Positions 1 through 7,880 of a DNA stretch of 64,000 bases are shown in pieces (position 1 is the first letter of the stretch; the number at the start of each line of letters is the position of its first letter). Origin of the DNA: Paenochrobactrum glaciei (lineage in GTDB: Bacteria > Pseudomonadota > Alphaproteobacteria > Rhizobiales > Rhizobiaceae); the NCBI RefSeq assembly GCF_039522165.1, contig NZ_BAAADE010000002.1:310001-374000 (forward strand), given 5' to 3'. A model generated the notes under the pieces. That model was given only the letters and a program-made list of their open reading frames with translations. It searched no databases and had not been told where the DNA came from. Made by a program: the position numbers and the translations under genes.

Positions 1-281
1 CGATGAGCTTTTTGCAGGCCGCTGCTTTTCAATGGGTAAACCCAAAAGCATGGGTGATGGGTGTTACCGGCATTGCCACTTATGTCAGTCATGACAATTA
101 CTGGCTGTCACTGTTTCTGGTCAGTGGTGTTTTTGCGCTGGTTAATTTCCCAAGCGTTTCGGTATGGGCAGGTTTTGGCACATTGATGCGTAACTGGCTT
201 TCCGATCCGACCAAATTGAAACTCTTTAATATTGTGATGGCATTGCTTTTAGTGGCCAGTCTTTGGCCAATGTTAAAATAA
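1..281 (+). CDS. LysE/RhtB-family exporter, C-terminal part
   Basis: Partial gene; the 5' end lies before the window. The visible 92 or so residues contain an FQWVNPKAW stretch near the start, which resembles the conserved mid-protein segment of LysE/RhtB amino-acid exporters, followed by two or three hydrophobic helices and a short C-terminus ending in WPMLK. Members of this family are inner-membrane proteins of about 200 residues that export amino acids. The substrate cannot be told from this fragment. The Met at position 3 is internal to the family fold, so it is probably not the true start. Confidence 0.75.
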   Translation, partial: MSFLQAAAFQWVNPKAWVMGVTGIATYVSHDNYWLSLFLVSGVFALVNFPSVSVWAGFGTLMRNWLSDPTKLKLFNIVMALLLVASLWPMLK

Positions 282-340
282 TCTTCACTCTTTGTTCCGG
301 CTGGCCTTGCCCTTCCGCGCCGAATCCTGTCTGAAGGGGT

Positions 341-1468
341 ATGCAGTTTTCACCGGAACAAGATCAGGCTCTTCAGGAAGTCGAAAAATGGTTGAAAGCG
401 GGTCGTAGCCCGATCTTTCGCCTGTTCGGCTATGCGGGTACTGGTAAGACAACATTGGCGCGCTATTTTGCTGAACACGTTGACGGCGATGTTCAGTTCG
501 CAGCCTTTACAGGTAAGGCCGCGCAGGTTTTGCGCAGCAAAGGTGCGAGCAATGCCCGCACCCTTCATTCATTGATTTATCGCCCGCGCGGCGAGGAAGC
601 AGTGGAAGATGAAACCACGGGCAAAACATCCATTGCCCCGACCTTTTCATTAAACCGCCAAAGCCCTGTCGCCAAAGCCAGCATGATTGTCGTTGACGAA
701 TGCTCGATGGTTGATGAACAGCTGGGGCGCGATCTGATGTCGTTCGGCACACCTATTTTGGTGCTGGGTGATCCGGGTCAGTTGCCGCCGATTTCGGGCG
801 GTGGTTTTTTCACTGAACATGATCCGGACTTTTTGCTGACCGAAATTCATCGTCAGGCACGCGATAACCCGATTATCCAGATGGCGCTGGATGTGCGGGA
901 AGGGCGCGATCTTGAATATGGTGATTATGGCCGTGCGCGTGTTATTTCTAAATCGCAAGTCGATCAGGCCGAAGTGCTGGCAGCCGATCAGGTGCTGGTT
1001 GGCACCAACAGAACGCGCAAGCGCTATAATCAGCGTCTGCGTGAGCTGAAGGGTTTTACCGCCGATTATCCGCAAGCGGGTGATAAGCTTGTCTGCTTAC
1101 GCAATGATCCGGCTAAAGGCCTGCTCAATGGTTCCTTGTGGAAGGTGATGACTTCATCACGCGAAACAGTGAAGCCTGGCATTAATCTGCTGGTTTCGCC
1201 GGAAGATGATGAGCCGGGTCGTGGCGTTGCCAAGATCAAACTGCTGAAAGCGCAGTTTGAAGATCCGGATACGGAAATTCCGTGGAGCACCAAAAAGCGC
1301 TTTGATGATTTTGATTATGGTTATGCTTTGACCACCCATAAGGCGCAAGGTTCGCAATGGAACAATGTGGTGCTGTTTGACGAGAGCTATGCTTTCCGTG
1401 ATACGCGCGAGCGCTGGCTTTATACTGCCATCACACGCGCGGCTGAACAGTTGATCATTGTTAAATAG
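341..1468 (+). CDS. RecD-like ATP-dependent DNA helicase (SF1)
   Basis: A 375-residue superfamily 1 helicase of the short RecD/Dda-like kind, probably acting 5'-3' on DNA ends or forks. Visible motifs in order are Walker A GYAGTGKT (residues 30-37), an FTGKAA motif near 56-61, Walker B VVDE (117-120), motif III GDPGQLPP (143-150), a C-terminal THKAQGSQ motif near 332-339, and YTAITRA near 361-367. It lacks the long N-terminal region of RecD2, and no recB or recC is nearby, so it is not a RecBCD subunit. It ends 2 bp before the convergent STAS-like gene. Its exact role in repair or replication is unknown. Confidence 0.85.
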   Translation: MQFSPEQDQALQEVEKWLKAGRSPIFRLFGYAGTGKTTLARYFAEHVDGDVQFAAFTGKAAQVLRSKGASNARTLHSLIYRPRGEEAVEDETTGKTSIAPTFSLNRQSPVAKASMIVVDECSMVDEQLGRDLMSFGTPILVLGDPGQLPPISGGGFFTEHDPDFLLTEIHRQARDNPIIQMALDVREGRDLEYGDYGRARVISKSQVDQAEVLAADQVLVGTNRTRKRYNQRLRELKGFTADYPQAGDKLVCLRNDPAKGLLNGSLWKVMTSSRETVKPGINLLVSPEDDEPGRGVAKIKLLKAQFEDPDTEIPWSTKKRFDDFDYGYALTTHKAQGSQWNNVVLFDESYAFRDTRERWLYTAITRAAEQLIIVK

Positions 1469-1470
1469 GC

Positions 1471-1863
1471 TCAAACGGGTTTGGCATTAAGCCAAGCCCA
1501 AGCCTCGCTTTCATCATCAGCATTAAAGGCTCTGATTTTGACATCCAAAAATGGCTTCACCAATGCAATGCTGGTTTCCAGCCATAGCGGGCCATTGATG
1601 ACGGCATAATTTTTCAAATGTTTGAGCGCATCTTTGCGCAAATCTTGTGTTGTTTGTGAAAACAGCGTTGGCCAATCCACGCCTTCATAGTCCACCAGCC
1701 GGATCAAGAGATCGATTGTTTCATGCTGGCTGTAAGCGCCGGTGAGCAGGCCATAAATATTCTCAACTTCCGCACTGGTGATATGGCCTGCTATTTCGTA
1801 GGCAAATAAATCATCACGGTTGGTTTCAATTTTGCGGATGGCTGAAACAGTGTCATTGCGCAT
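1471..1863 (-). CDS. SpoIIAA/STAS-like family protein
   Basis: A 130-residue soluble protein. It resembles the SpoIIAA-like (STAS fold) family: an N-terminal beta segment with FAYEIAGHIT, then an alternating alpha/beta pattern and conserved tryptophans near the C-terminus (EAWAWLNA). These proteins are widespread in alphaproteobacteria and have no settled function; binding of lipids or nucleotides has been proposed for STAS folds. I chose the start at 1863 because AAGGAG precedes that ATG at good spacing. An upstream in-frame extension lacks such a site. It converges with the helicase gene. Confidence 0.7.
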   Translation of the reverse strand: MRNDTVSAIRKIETNRDDLFAYEIAGHITSAEVENIYGLLTGAYSQHETIDLLIRLVDYEGVDWPTLFSQTTQDLRKDALKHLKNYAVINGPLWLETSIALVKPFLDVKIRAFNADDESEAWAWLNAKPV

Positions 1864-2042
1864 GAAGCTTCTCCTTGTGCTAAGTGATTCAGTGTGAGCG
1901 CAGGAAATGGCATTCTCGTGGCATAGCAAGACGGCTGAAAACCGGCTTTCGCTAAAAACCTTGCCCCAATATAGCATCATTGACCAATGGATGCGGGGTT
2001 TGTAATCAAGTCCCACTTGAATTGATAAAGACAGGGGCGGTC

Positions 2043-2783
2043 ATGTCGGCAAAATTATCTGTAAATGTGAATGCTATCGCCATGTTGCGCAATCGTCGTG
2101 ATTTGCCGTGGCCAAGTGTTACCGGGCTCGGGCGCATTGCTTTGGCTGCTGGTGCTTGTGGTTTGACTGTGCATCCGCGCCCCGATCAGCGCCATATCCG
2201 CTTTAGCGATCTGGCTGAAATCCGTGCACTTTTGGATGATGAGTTTCCACAAGCCGAGTTTAATGTTGAAGGTTACCCGAGCGAACATTTTCTGGAACTG
2301 GTGGAAAAGCACCAGCCGGAGCAGGTGACGCTGGTGCCTGATGATCCGGCGCAATCGACCTCGGATCACGGCTGGGATTTTGATAAAAGCGCTCCCATGC
2401 TGGCGCCGGTGATTGCGCGCCTCAAAGCGCAAAATATGCGTGTGTCATTGTTTGTTGACCCGACCGAAAAGGGCTTGGACATTGCCAGACAACTTGGTGC
2501 TGACAGGGTAGAGTTTTTCACCGGCCCTTATGGTGCTTGTTATGATGAGCCGCAAAAGGCTGCGGCTGAACTTGAAAAACTGCGTCTGGCTGTTACTAAA
2601 GCTGACAGTCTTGGGTTGGAGATCAATGCAGGGCATGATTTGACAGTTGAAAATATTCCGGCACTTGCCAAGGTAATGCCGTCTTTGAAAGAAGTTTCCA
2701 TCGGTCATGGCTTTACGGCAGATGCGTTGATTTACGGCATGGAGGCAAGCGTTAAGCGTTTTATCGCAGCCTTGGAAAGCTGA
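2043..2783 (+). CDS. pdxJ: Pyridoxine 5'-phosphate synthase PdxJ
   Basis: A 246-residue cytoplasmic TIM-barrel enzyme of DXP-dependent vitamin B6 synthesis. It condenses 3-amino-2-oxopropyl phosphate with 1-deoxyxylulose 5-phosphate to pyridoxine 5'-phosphate. Family signatures are the N-terminal LSVNVNAIAMLRNRR, the HPRPDQRHI segment, VTLVPDDPAQ, and EINAGHDLT followed by EVSIGHGF. The length is normal for PdxJ. Family alignment favours the ATG at 2043 over an in-frame start at 1980. The ribosome site is weak (AGGGGCGG). No other pdx genes are adjacent, and a strong terminator follows. Confidence 0.95.
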   Translation: MSAKLSVNVNAIAMLRNRRDLPWPSVTGLGRIALAAGACGLTVHPRPDQRHIRFSDLAEIRALLDDEFPQAEFNVEGYPSEHFLELVEKHQPEQVTLVPDDPAQSTSDHGWDFDKSAPMLAPVIARLKAQNMRVSLFVDPTEKGLDIARQLGADRVEFFTGPYGACYDEPQKAAAELEKLRLAVTKADSLGLEINAGHDLTVENIPALAKVMPSLKEVSIGHGFTADALIYGMEASVKRFIAALES

Positions 2784-2824
2784 AGTTTAAACTTTCACCC
2801 AATTAACTGTGTTTGTTTGATGTG

Positions 2825-2858
2825 GCCTGTACGTTGTAGAGACGTACAGGCTTTTTTT
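2825..2858 (+). terminator. Rho-independent terminator after pdxJ
   Basis: A perfect 10-bp stem, GCCTGTACGT paired with ACGTACAGGC, closes a 7-nt loop and is followed directly by seven T residues. It lies 42 bp after the pdxJ stop and separates it from kup. Confidence 0.9.
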
Positions 2859-2991
2859 GTAAATAAAACATTTTAACACGGAACGATTTTTCATGCCGTT
2901 TGTTAACGGTCTTGGCGCTTGCAGACAGGCAGTAAATATGTACGCCTTATCTCGGGTAAGCCGCATCAGTTTATTTATAAGGCGTCAGAGC

Positions 2992-4938
2992 ATGAATAGC
3001 GGAAGCAGCTTTTCGCATATGTCTCAACACTCACGTTTTGAAAATGATGATCTGGAGACAGAAGATCCGAAGCCGGATTCGATGCGACTCTTGATCCTCG
3101 GCGCTTTGGGCGTCGTTTATGGGGATATAGGCACCAGCCCGATTTATGCCTTTCGTGAAGCTTTGCGCGCTGCCAGTGGCGGCGGTGCGATTGAGCGCGC
3201 CGATGTTCTAGGTGTCGTTTCATTGATTTTTTGGGCTTTGACACTGGTTGTCACTGTCAAATATGTGTTTTTCGTTTTACGCGCCGACAATAATGGTGAG
3301 GGCGGTATTTTATCGCTGATGGCGCTGGTGCAAAGCGGTGTTAAAAAATATCCGGATATTATCTTAGGTGTCGGCATTTGTGGTGCTGCACTTTTTTTCG
3401 GTGATGCGGTGATAACACCGGCGATTTCGGTGCTTTCCGCCATTGAGGGCTTGGAGATTGTCGCCCCCGATCTGAGCCATTTTGTTGTGCCGATTACAGT
3501 GACTATTCTGCTCGGCCTGTTTGCTATTCAAAAATACGGCACCGGCAAAGTGGCGATTATTTTCGGCCCTGTGATGCTTATCTGGTTCTTGGCCTTAGGT
3601 GGTTTTGGACTGCTGCATATTTTTGATGATCCAAGCGTTATGGCGGCGCTAAACCCTTATTTTGCCTTTCATTTTTTAACTTCCAGCCCTGCGACTGCCT
3701 TTATAACAGTAGGAGCCGTGTTTCTGGCAATGACAGGGGCAGAGGCACTCTATGCTGATCTGGGACATTTTGGCGTTAAACCGATTGTGCGGGCGTGGAT
3801 ATGGATTGTGTTTCCCTGTTTGCTGCTCAATTACTTTGGTCAGGCTGCATTTGTCTTGTCGCATATTGGCCAATCGGGTGGCGTTCCTGATCTGCCATTT
3901 TATCAGATGCTGCCGAGTTTCTCGCTTTGGCCGATGGTGATCTTGGCAACTTTTGCAACGGTGATTGCCAGTCAGGCTGTTTTAAGTGGTGCCTTTTCGG
4001 TGGCACGCCAAGCCGTGCAATTGGGTTTGTTGCCAAGACTTGAAATTCAGCACACATCAGAAAAGCTGCATGGGCAGATTTATATTCCAAAGGTCAATCT
4101 GGTGATTGGCCTAACGGTTATTTTGCTGGTCTTCGGCTTTGAAAAATCCAGCAATCTGGCATCCGCCTATGGGATTGCTGTTACCGGTAATATGCTGGTG
4201 ACGACGAGCCTCTTGTTCTTTGTGATGTCTAAAGTGTGGAAATGGCGTCTGGCTGTAGTCGTGCCATTCATTGCCGGATTTCTGGTGATTGATCTGCTGT
4301 TCTTCACGGCCAATATTTTTAAAGTGCTGGATGGCGGATGGGTGTCATTGCTGATGGCAGCGCTTGTCGGCCTGACGATGTGGACATGGGTGCGCGGTTC
4401 GCGTTTATTGCTTGCTAAAACCCGTAAAAGCGAGGTGGAGCTGGCGGCAGTTGTCAAACAGCTTGATAAAAAGCCACCATTACTGGTGCCGGGCACAGCA
4501 GTTTTTCTGACCAGCAACCTTCAATCTGCGCCCACAGCCCTGTTGCATAGTTTGAAACATTACAAGGTTTTGCATGAGAGTAATGTGTTTCTCACCATTG
4601 TGACTGCGCATAAGCCATGGGTGAAGGCGGCAGATCGTGCCCGCGTGTCGCAATATAATGAGCGCTTTATGCAGGTGACTTTGAGCTTTGGCTATATGCA
4701 GCAGCCTAATATTCCGCGTGCTTTGGGCGCTTGCCGTAAGCTTGGCTGGAAATATGACATTATGACCACGTCATTTTTTCTGTCGCGGCGTACTTTAAAA
4801 GCATCACCCCAATCAGGCATGCCACTATGGCAGTCTAAATATTTCATCATATTGGCTCGCAGTGCTGCCGATGCCACACAATATTTCCATATTCCGACAG
4901 GGCGCGTGGTGGAAATCGGGACGCAGGTGAACATTTAA
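2992..4938 (+). CDS. kup: Kup-type potassium uptake permease
   Basis: A 648-residue inner-membrane K+/H+ symporter of the KUP/HAK/KT family. After a charged N-tail of about 35 residues comes LGALGVVYGDIGTSPIYAF, the family hallmark, then about 12 membrane segments to near residue 465. A soluble C-terminal region includes the PGTAVFLT and NVFLTI segments typical of Kup. The length is close to the usual 620-650. The start is uncertain. I chose ATG 2992, with AAGGCG upstream; ATG 3019 and ATG 2893 are in frame. It is a single-gene unit between the pdxJ terminator and the tetR promoter. Confidence 0.92.
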   Translation: MNSGSSFSHMSQHSRFENDDLETEDPKPDSMRLLILGALGVVYGDIGTSPIYAFREALRAASGGGAIERADVLGVVSLIFWALTLVVTVKYVFFVLRADNNGEGGILSLMALVQSGVKKYPDIILGVGICGAALFFGDAVITPAISVLSAIEGLEIVAPDLSHFVVPITVTILLGLFAIQKYGTGKVAIIFGPVMLIWFLALGGFGLLHIFDDPSVMAALNPYFAFHFLTSSPATAFITVGAVFLAMTGAEALYADLGHFGVKPIVRAWIWIVFPCLLLNYFGQAAFVLSHIGQSGGVPDLPFYQMLPSFSLWPMVILATFATVIASQAVLSGAFSVARQAVQLGLLPRLEIQHTSEKLHGQIYIPKVNLVIGLTVILLVFGFEKSSNLASAYGIAVTGNMLVTTSLLFFVMSKVWKWRLAVVVPFIAGFLVIDLLFFTANIFKVLDGGWVSLLMAALVGLTMWTWVRGSRLLLAKTRKSEVELAAVVKQLDKKPPLLVPGTAVFLTSNLQSAPTALLHSLKHYKVLHESNVFLTIVTAHKPWVKAADRARVSQYNERFMQVTLSFGYMQQPNIPRALGACRKLGWKYDIMTTSFFLSRRTLKASPQSGMPLWQSKYFIILARSAADATQYFHIPTGRVVEIGTQVNI

Positions 4939-4989
4939 AGCAGGTCTGCGTAATAAAATTTCAAAATTTGACGAAAATGTAAAACACTC

Positions 4990-5018
4990 TTGACGGTTTT
5001 AGAATCTGCTCTTATGAA
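4990..5018 (+). promoter_or_regulatory. Sigma-70 type promoter of the tetR-ilvC unit
   Basis: A TTGACG -35 box (4990-4995) and a TATGAA -10 box (5013-5018) are separated by exactly 17 bp. They lie upstream of the TetR-family gene, and the predicted start of transcription is near 5025. The palindromic operator begins right after it. Confidence 0.75.
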
Positions 5019-5026
5019 TAAGAACC

Positions 5027-5040
5027 GTACCGTACGGTAC
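5027..5040. promoter_or_regulatory. 14-bp palindromic operator, probably for the TetR regulator
   Basis: GTACCGTACGGTAC is a perfect 14-bp palindrome placed just after the -10 box, across the predicted transcription start, and 33 bp before the regulator's start codon. Position and symmetry fit a TetR-dimer site that blocks initiation. That the adjacent regulator binds here is inferred. Confidence 0.7.
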
Positions 5041-5072
5041 AGGTTTGGAATTTGGAGGAGCTTTATTCCGTC

Positions 5073-5747
5073 ATGTCAGCAGAAGATACGCATAACAATC
5101 CATTGCAGGATGAAGCCGCAGCCGATGCGCGCGCTGAATTTCCGCAGGGCTTGTCGCCGCGTCAGAACGATGTTCTGGAGCAGGCGTTGCGTTTGCTGGT
5201 GGAAGGGGGCGACCGTGCACTGACCACTTCGGGTATTGCACGCGCTGCCAATTGCTCGAAGGAAAGCCTTTATAAATGGTTTGGCGACCGTGACGGTTTG
5301 CTGACCGAAATGGTGCGCTGGCAAGCATCGAAAGTGCGGGTTGTGCCGGTGGCGCGCGAGAAGCTGGACGCGGAAGCGCTGTTTTCCACGCTGGAACATT
5401 TTGCCCGTGACTGGCTGCTGGTTTTATCCGGTGAAACCTCCATTGCTTTGAACCGCTTGGCGGTCAGCCATGCAGGGTCGGGTAAATCAGCTTTGGGACG
5501 CATTGTGGTGGCCAACGGGCCGGCAGCCATGGCTGCACGTCTTAACCCCGTTTTGACCATGGGGCAGGAAGCAGGTTTGCTGGCCTTTGATGATATTGAA
5601 GAAGCCTTCCGGACATTTTTCGGTCTGGTTGTGCGCGATATGCAAATCCGTTTGTTGCTTGGGGATGAGCACAAATTGGGTGATGCAGAAGTTATTCGTG
5701 ATGCACGACGGGCAACACGACAGTTTTTTGCTCTCTACGGGGCATAG
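5073..5747 (+). CDS. TetR/AcrR-family transcriptional regulator
   Basis: A 224-residue regulator. After an acidic N-tail of about 25 residues there is a TetR helix-turn-helix (LTTSGIARAANCSKESLYKW, about residues 50-70) with the family pattern ending in LYKWFGDRDGL. A helical ligand-binding domain follows. The ATG at 5073 has GGAGGAG 12 nt upstream; an in-frame TTG at 5052 is less likely. It is followed after 62 bp by ilvC with no visible terminator, so the two are probably co-transcribed. It likely represses itself through the palindrome in its promoter. The ligand is unknown; a link to branched-chain amino acid supply is inferred from position only. Confidence 0.88.
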   Translation: MSAEDTHNNPLQDEAAADARAEFPQGLSPRQNDVLEQALRLLVEGGDRALTTSGIARAANCSKESLYKWFGDRDGLLTEMVRWQASKVRVVPVAREKLDAEALFSTLEHFARDWLLVLSGETSIALNRLAVSHAGSGKSALGRIVVANGPAAMAARLNPVLTMGQEAGLLAFDDIEEAFRTFFGLVVRDMQIRLLLGDEHKLGDAEVIRDARRATRQFFALYGA

Positions 5748-5809
5748 AGCAACGGCAACCGCAAGGACGCCTTAAAAAATAACACGCTTTAACATAAGGG
5801 AAACTCGAA

Positions 5810-6829
5810 ATGCGCGTTTATTATGATAGTGATGCCGACGTAAACCTGATCAAAACCAAGAATGTTGTTATTGTTGGTTATGGTTCACAGGGTCGTGCAC
5901 ACGCACTGAACCTGAAAGATTCCGGTGCAGAAAAAATCCGCATTGCACTGCGTGAAGATTCAGCAACCGTTGCTAAAGCTAAAGCTGACGGCTTTGAAGT
6001 TATGAATGTTGCAGATGCAGCCAAATGGGCTGATCTGATGATGATGGCGACCCCTGACGAATTGCAGGCCGACATCTATAAAGACCACATCCACGCAAAT
6101 CTGCGTGATGGTGCAGCGATTGCTTTCGCACACGGTCTGAACGTTCATTTCGGCCTGATCGAAACCAAAAAATCTGTTGACGTTGTGATGATCGCGCCTA
6201 AGGGCCCGGGTCACACCGTGCGCGGCGAATATCAGAAGGGCGGCGGCGTTCCTTGCCTGATCGCTATCCATCAGGATGCTTCCGGCAATGCCCATGATCT
6301 GGCTCTGTCTTACGCTTCAGGCGTTGGCGGCGGTCGTTCCGGCGTTATCGAAACCACCTTCAAGGAAGAGTGCGAAACCGACTTGTTTGGTGAGCAGGCC
6401 GTTCTCTGCGGTGGTGTTGTTGAACTCATCCGCACTGGCTTTGAAGTTCTGGTTGAAGCAGGTTACGCACCTGAAATGGCTTACTTTGAGTGCTTGCACG
6501 AAATGAAGCTGATCGTTGACCTGATCTATGAAGGCGGTATCGCCAACATGAACTACTCGATCTCCAACACCGCTGAGTGGGGTGAGTATGTTTCCGGCCC
6601 ACGCGTGATCACTGCTGAAACCAAGCAGGAAATGAAGCGCATTCTGCACGACATCCAGACCGGTAAGTTTACCTCTGACTGGATGCAGGAATATAAAGCC
6701 GGTGCATCCCGCTTCAAGGGCATCCGTCGCATGAACGACGATCATCAGATCGAAGAAGTTGGTGCGAAGCTGCGTGGCATGATGCCATGGATTGCTAAGA
6801 ACAAGCTGGTCGACAAAGCACGCAACTAA
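5810..6829 (+). CDS. ilvC: Ketol-acid reductoisomerase IlvC
   Basis: A 339-residue class I KARI, the second step of valine, leucine and isoleucine synthesis. It isomerises and reduces acetolactate or acetohydroxybutyrate with NADPH and Mg2+. The Rossmann motif GYGSQG is at residues 23-28. APKGPGHTVR holds a conserved active-site region, GEQAVLCGG carries the metal-binding acidic segment, and EGGIANMNYSIS follows. Length matches short-form enzymes. AAGGGA precedes the ATG. Codon choice is more regular than in neighbours, as expected for a highly expressed gene. A 37-bp near copy of its 3' end lies just downstream. Confidence 0.97.
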   Translation: MRVYYDSDADVNLIKTKNVVIVGYGSQGRAHALNLKDSGAEKIRIALREDSATVAKAKADGFEVMNVADAAKWADLMMMATPDELQADIYKDHIHANLRDGAAIAFAHGLNVHFGLIETKKSVDVVMIAPKGPGHTVRGEYQKGGGVPCLIAIHQDASGNAHDLALSYASGVGGGRSGVIETTFKEECETDLFGEQAVLCGGVVELIRTGFEVLVEAGYAPEMAYFECLHEMKLIVDLIYEGGIANMNYSISNTAEWGEYVSGPRVITAETKQEMKRILHDIQTGKFTSDWMQEYKAGASRFKGIRRMNDDHQIEEVGAKLRGMMPWIAKNKLVDKARN

Positions 6830-6862
6830 TTTCCTATTTTCGCGGCTTTGGCCGCGAGGGTG

Positions 6863-6899
6863 ATTGCTAAGAACAAGCTGGTCGATAAGGCACGCAACT
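6863..6899 (+). pseudogene. Remnant copy of an ilvC 3' end
   Basis: These 37 bp repeat positions 6791-6827, the last codons of ilvC, at 35 of 37 positions. The two differences fall at third codon positions and are both synonymous (GAC/GAT and AAA/AAG). The gap between the copies is 35 bp and includes a short GC-rich CGCGGC..GCCGCG inverted repeat. The copy has no start codon or reading frame of its own. It looks like the scar of recombination with a slightly diverged ilvC. A functional role in transcript stability is possible but unsupported. Confidence 0.7.
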
Positions 6900-6925
6900 C
6901 CTTTAGCAATTGCCATATGATTAAA

Positions 6926-6963
6926 AACCGCCCTGTCTTTTAAATAAGGCAGGGCGGTTTTTT
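6926..6963 (+). terminator. Rho-independent terminator after ilvC
   Basis: A 10-bp stem, AACCGCCCTG with CAGGGCGGTT, encloses a 14-nt loop and ends in a T run. It is placed after the ilvC remnant and before the Nudix gene. Confidence 0.88.
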
Positions 6964-7050
6964 ATTGTCTGACATTTTTTTGACCATCCGCTGTTTAAAC
7001 TTGTAAATGCTGTGCGCTATGGTGCTGCATGCGTTGAATGGGATAAACTG

Positions 7051-7761
7051 ATGAATGAATGCCGCGAAAATACTGTCTACCGAGCCACAAAAGTTGATGT
7101 GCGCATTGTCGACGGGCCGCTTGATTATGCTGTGCAGCATCGTGAGGCCATTGCAGAAAACTGGCGGCAGGATATCCAAAAACATCCATCACTTTTTAAT
7201 GGCGAGCTTTATCTGGCGCCTGAAGCACGATTTGAAAATGGTGTTTTTGAAGCCGGCTTTATTCGCGATTCTTATGCGACCTTGATGTATTGGCGCAAAG
7301 ATCCGGCACCCGTTCGTCCTTGGCATATTTTCGGCATCGGCGTTATTGTGTCATCAGATAATGTGTTGATTGCTGCGCGGATGGCCGGCTCAACAGCTGC
7401 TGCATCGCGTATTTATTTTCCGGCCGGATCAATCGACGATCATGATGTGAATGAGGGGCGTGTTGATTATGATTATAATATGCAGCGGGAAGTGAAAGAA
7501 GAAACAGGGCTTGATTTGCGGGACGCGCACGCAGAGAAGGGCTATGCGCTGGTGACGGGCAATCGTTCGGTGGCTTTGTTCAAACGTCATTATTTCAATC
7601 AGACCGGTGCAGAACTGATTGCGCAAATCCGGCAGGTTTTATCCATGCAAGATGAGCCGGAACTGGATGATGTTATTGCGATTTCTGCCGCTGGCATGAT
7701 GGGCGACGCCACGCCTACATATGTGCGGGCATTTGCCGACTGGCATTTTGGTCATAAATAA
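7051..7761 (+). CDS. NUDIX-domain hydrolase
   Basis: A 236-residue protein with a Nudix fold in its second half. REVKEETGL (about residues 149-157) is the core of the Nudix box, which binds Mg2+ and catalyses hydrolysis of nucleoside-diphosphate-linked compounds. The upstream part of the box (GSIDDHDVNEG) does not keep the canonical first Glu at the right spacing, so the box is degenerate or expanded. The N-terminal half, up to the HIFGIGVIV strand, is an extra region seen in alphaproteobacterial relatives. The start at 7051 is chosen over a GTG at 7012. The substrate is unknown. Confidence 0.75.
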   Translation: MNECRENTVYRATKVDVRIVDGPLDYAVQHREAIAENWRQDIQKHPSLFNGELYLAPEARFENGVFEAGFIRDSYATLMYWRKDPAPVRPWHIFGIGVIVSSDNVLIAARMAGSTAAASRIYFPAGSIDDHDVNEGRVDYDYNMQREVKEETGLDLRDAHAEKGYALVTGNRSVALFKRHYFNQTGAELIAQIRQVLSMQDEPELDDVIAISAAGMMGDATPTYVRAFADWHFGHK

Positions 7762-7880
7762 ACTGTAAGCAGCAGATGACAATGGGGGAAAATTGGTTAT
7801 CTATAGAGGCGCAATGAGGTGCCGCTGCTCATTTCAGCGGAATGTTTCAGGTTCTGATAGCGTTGTGAGGCAATTACCGG

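Noticed and set aside
6791..6899. The ilvC tail repeat as an insertion-sequence target duplication or attachment site
   Set aside because: No transposase or integrase lies between or near the copies, and the copies differ at synonymous sites, which points to allele recombination.
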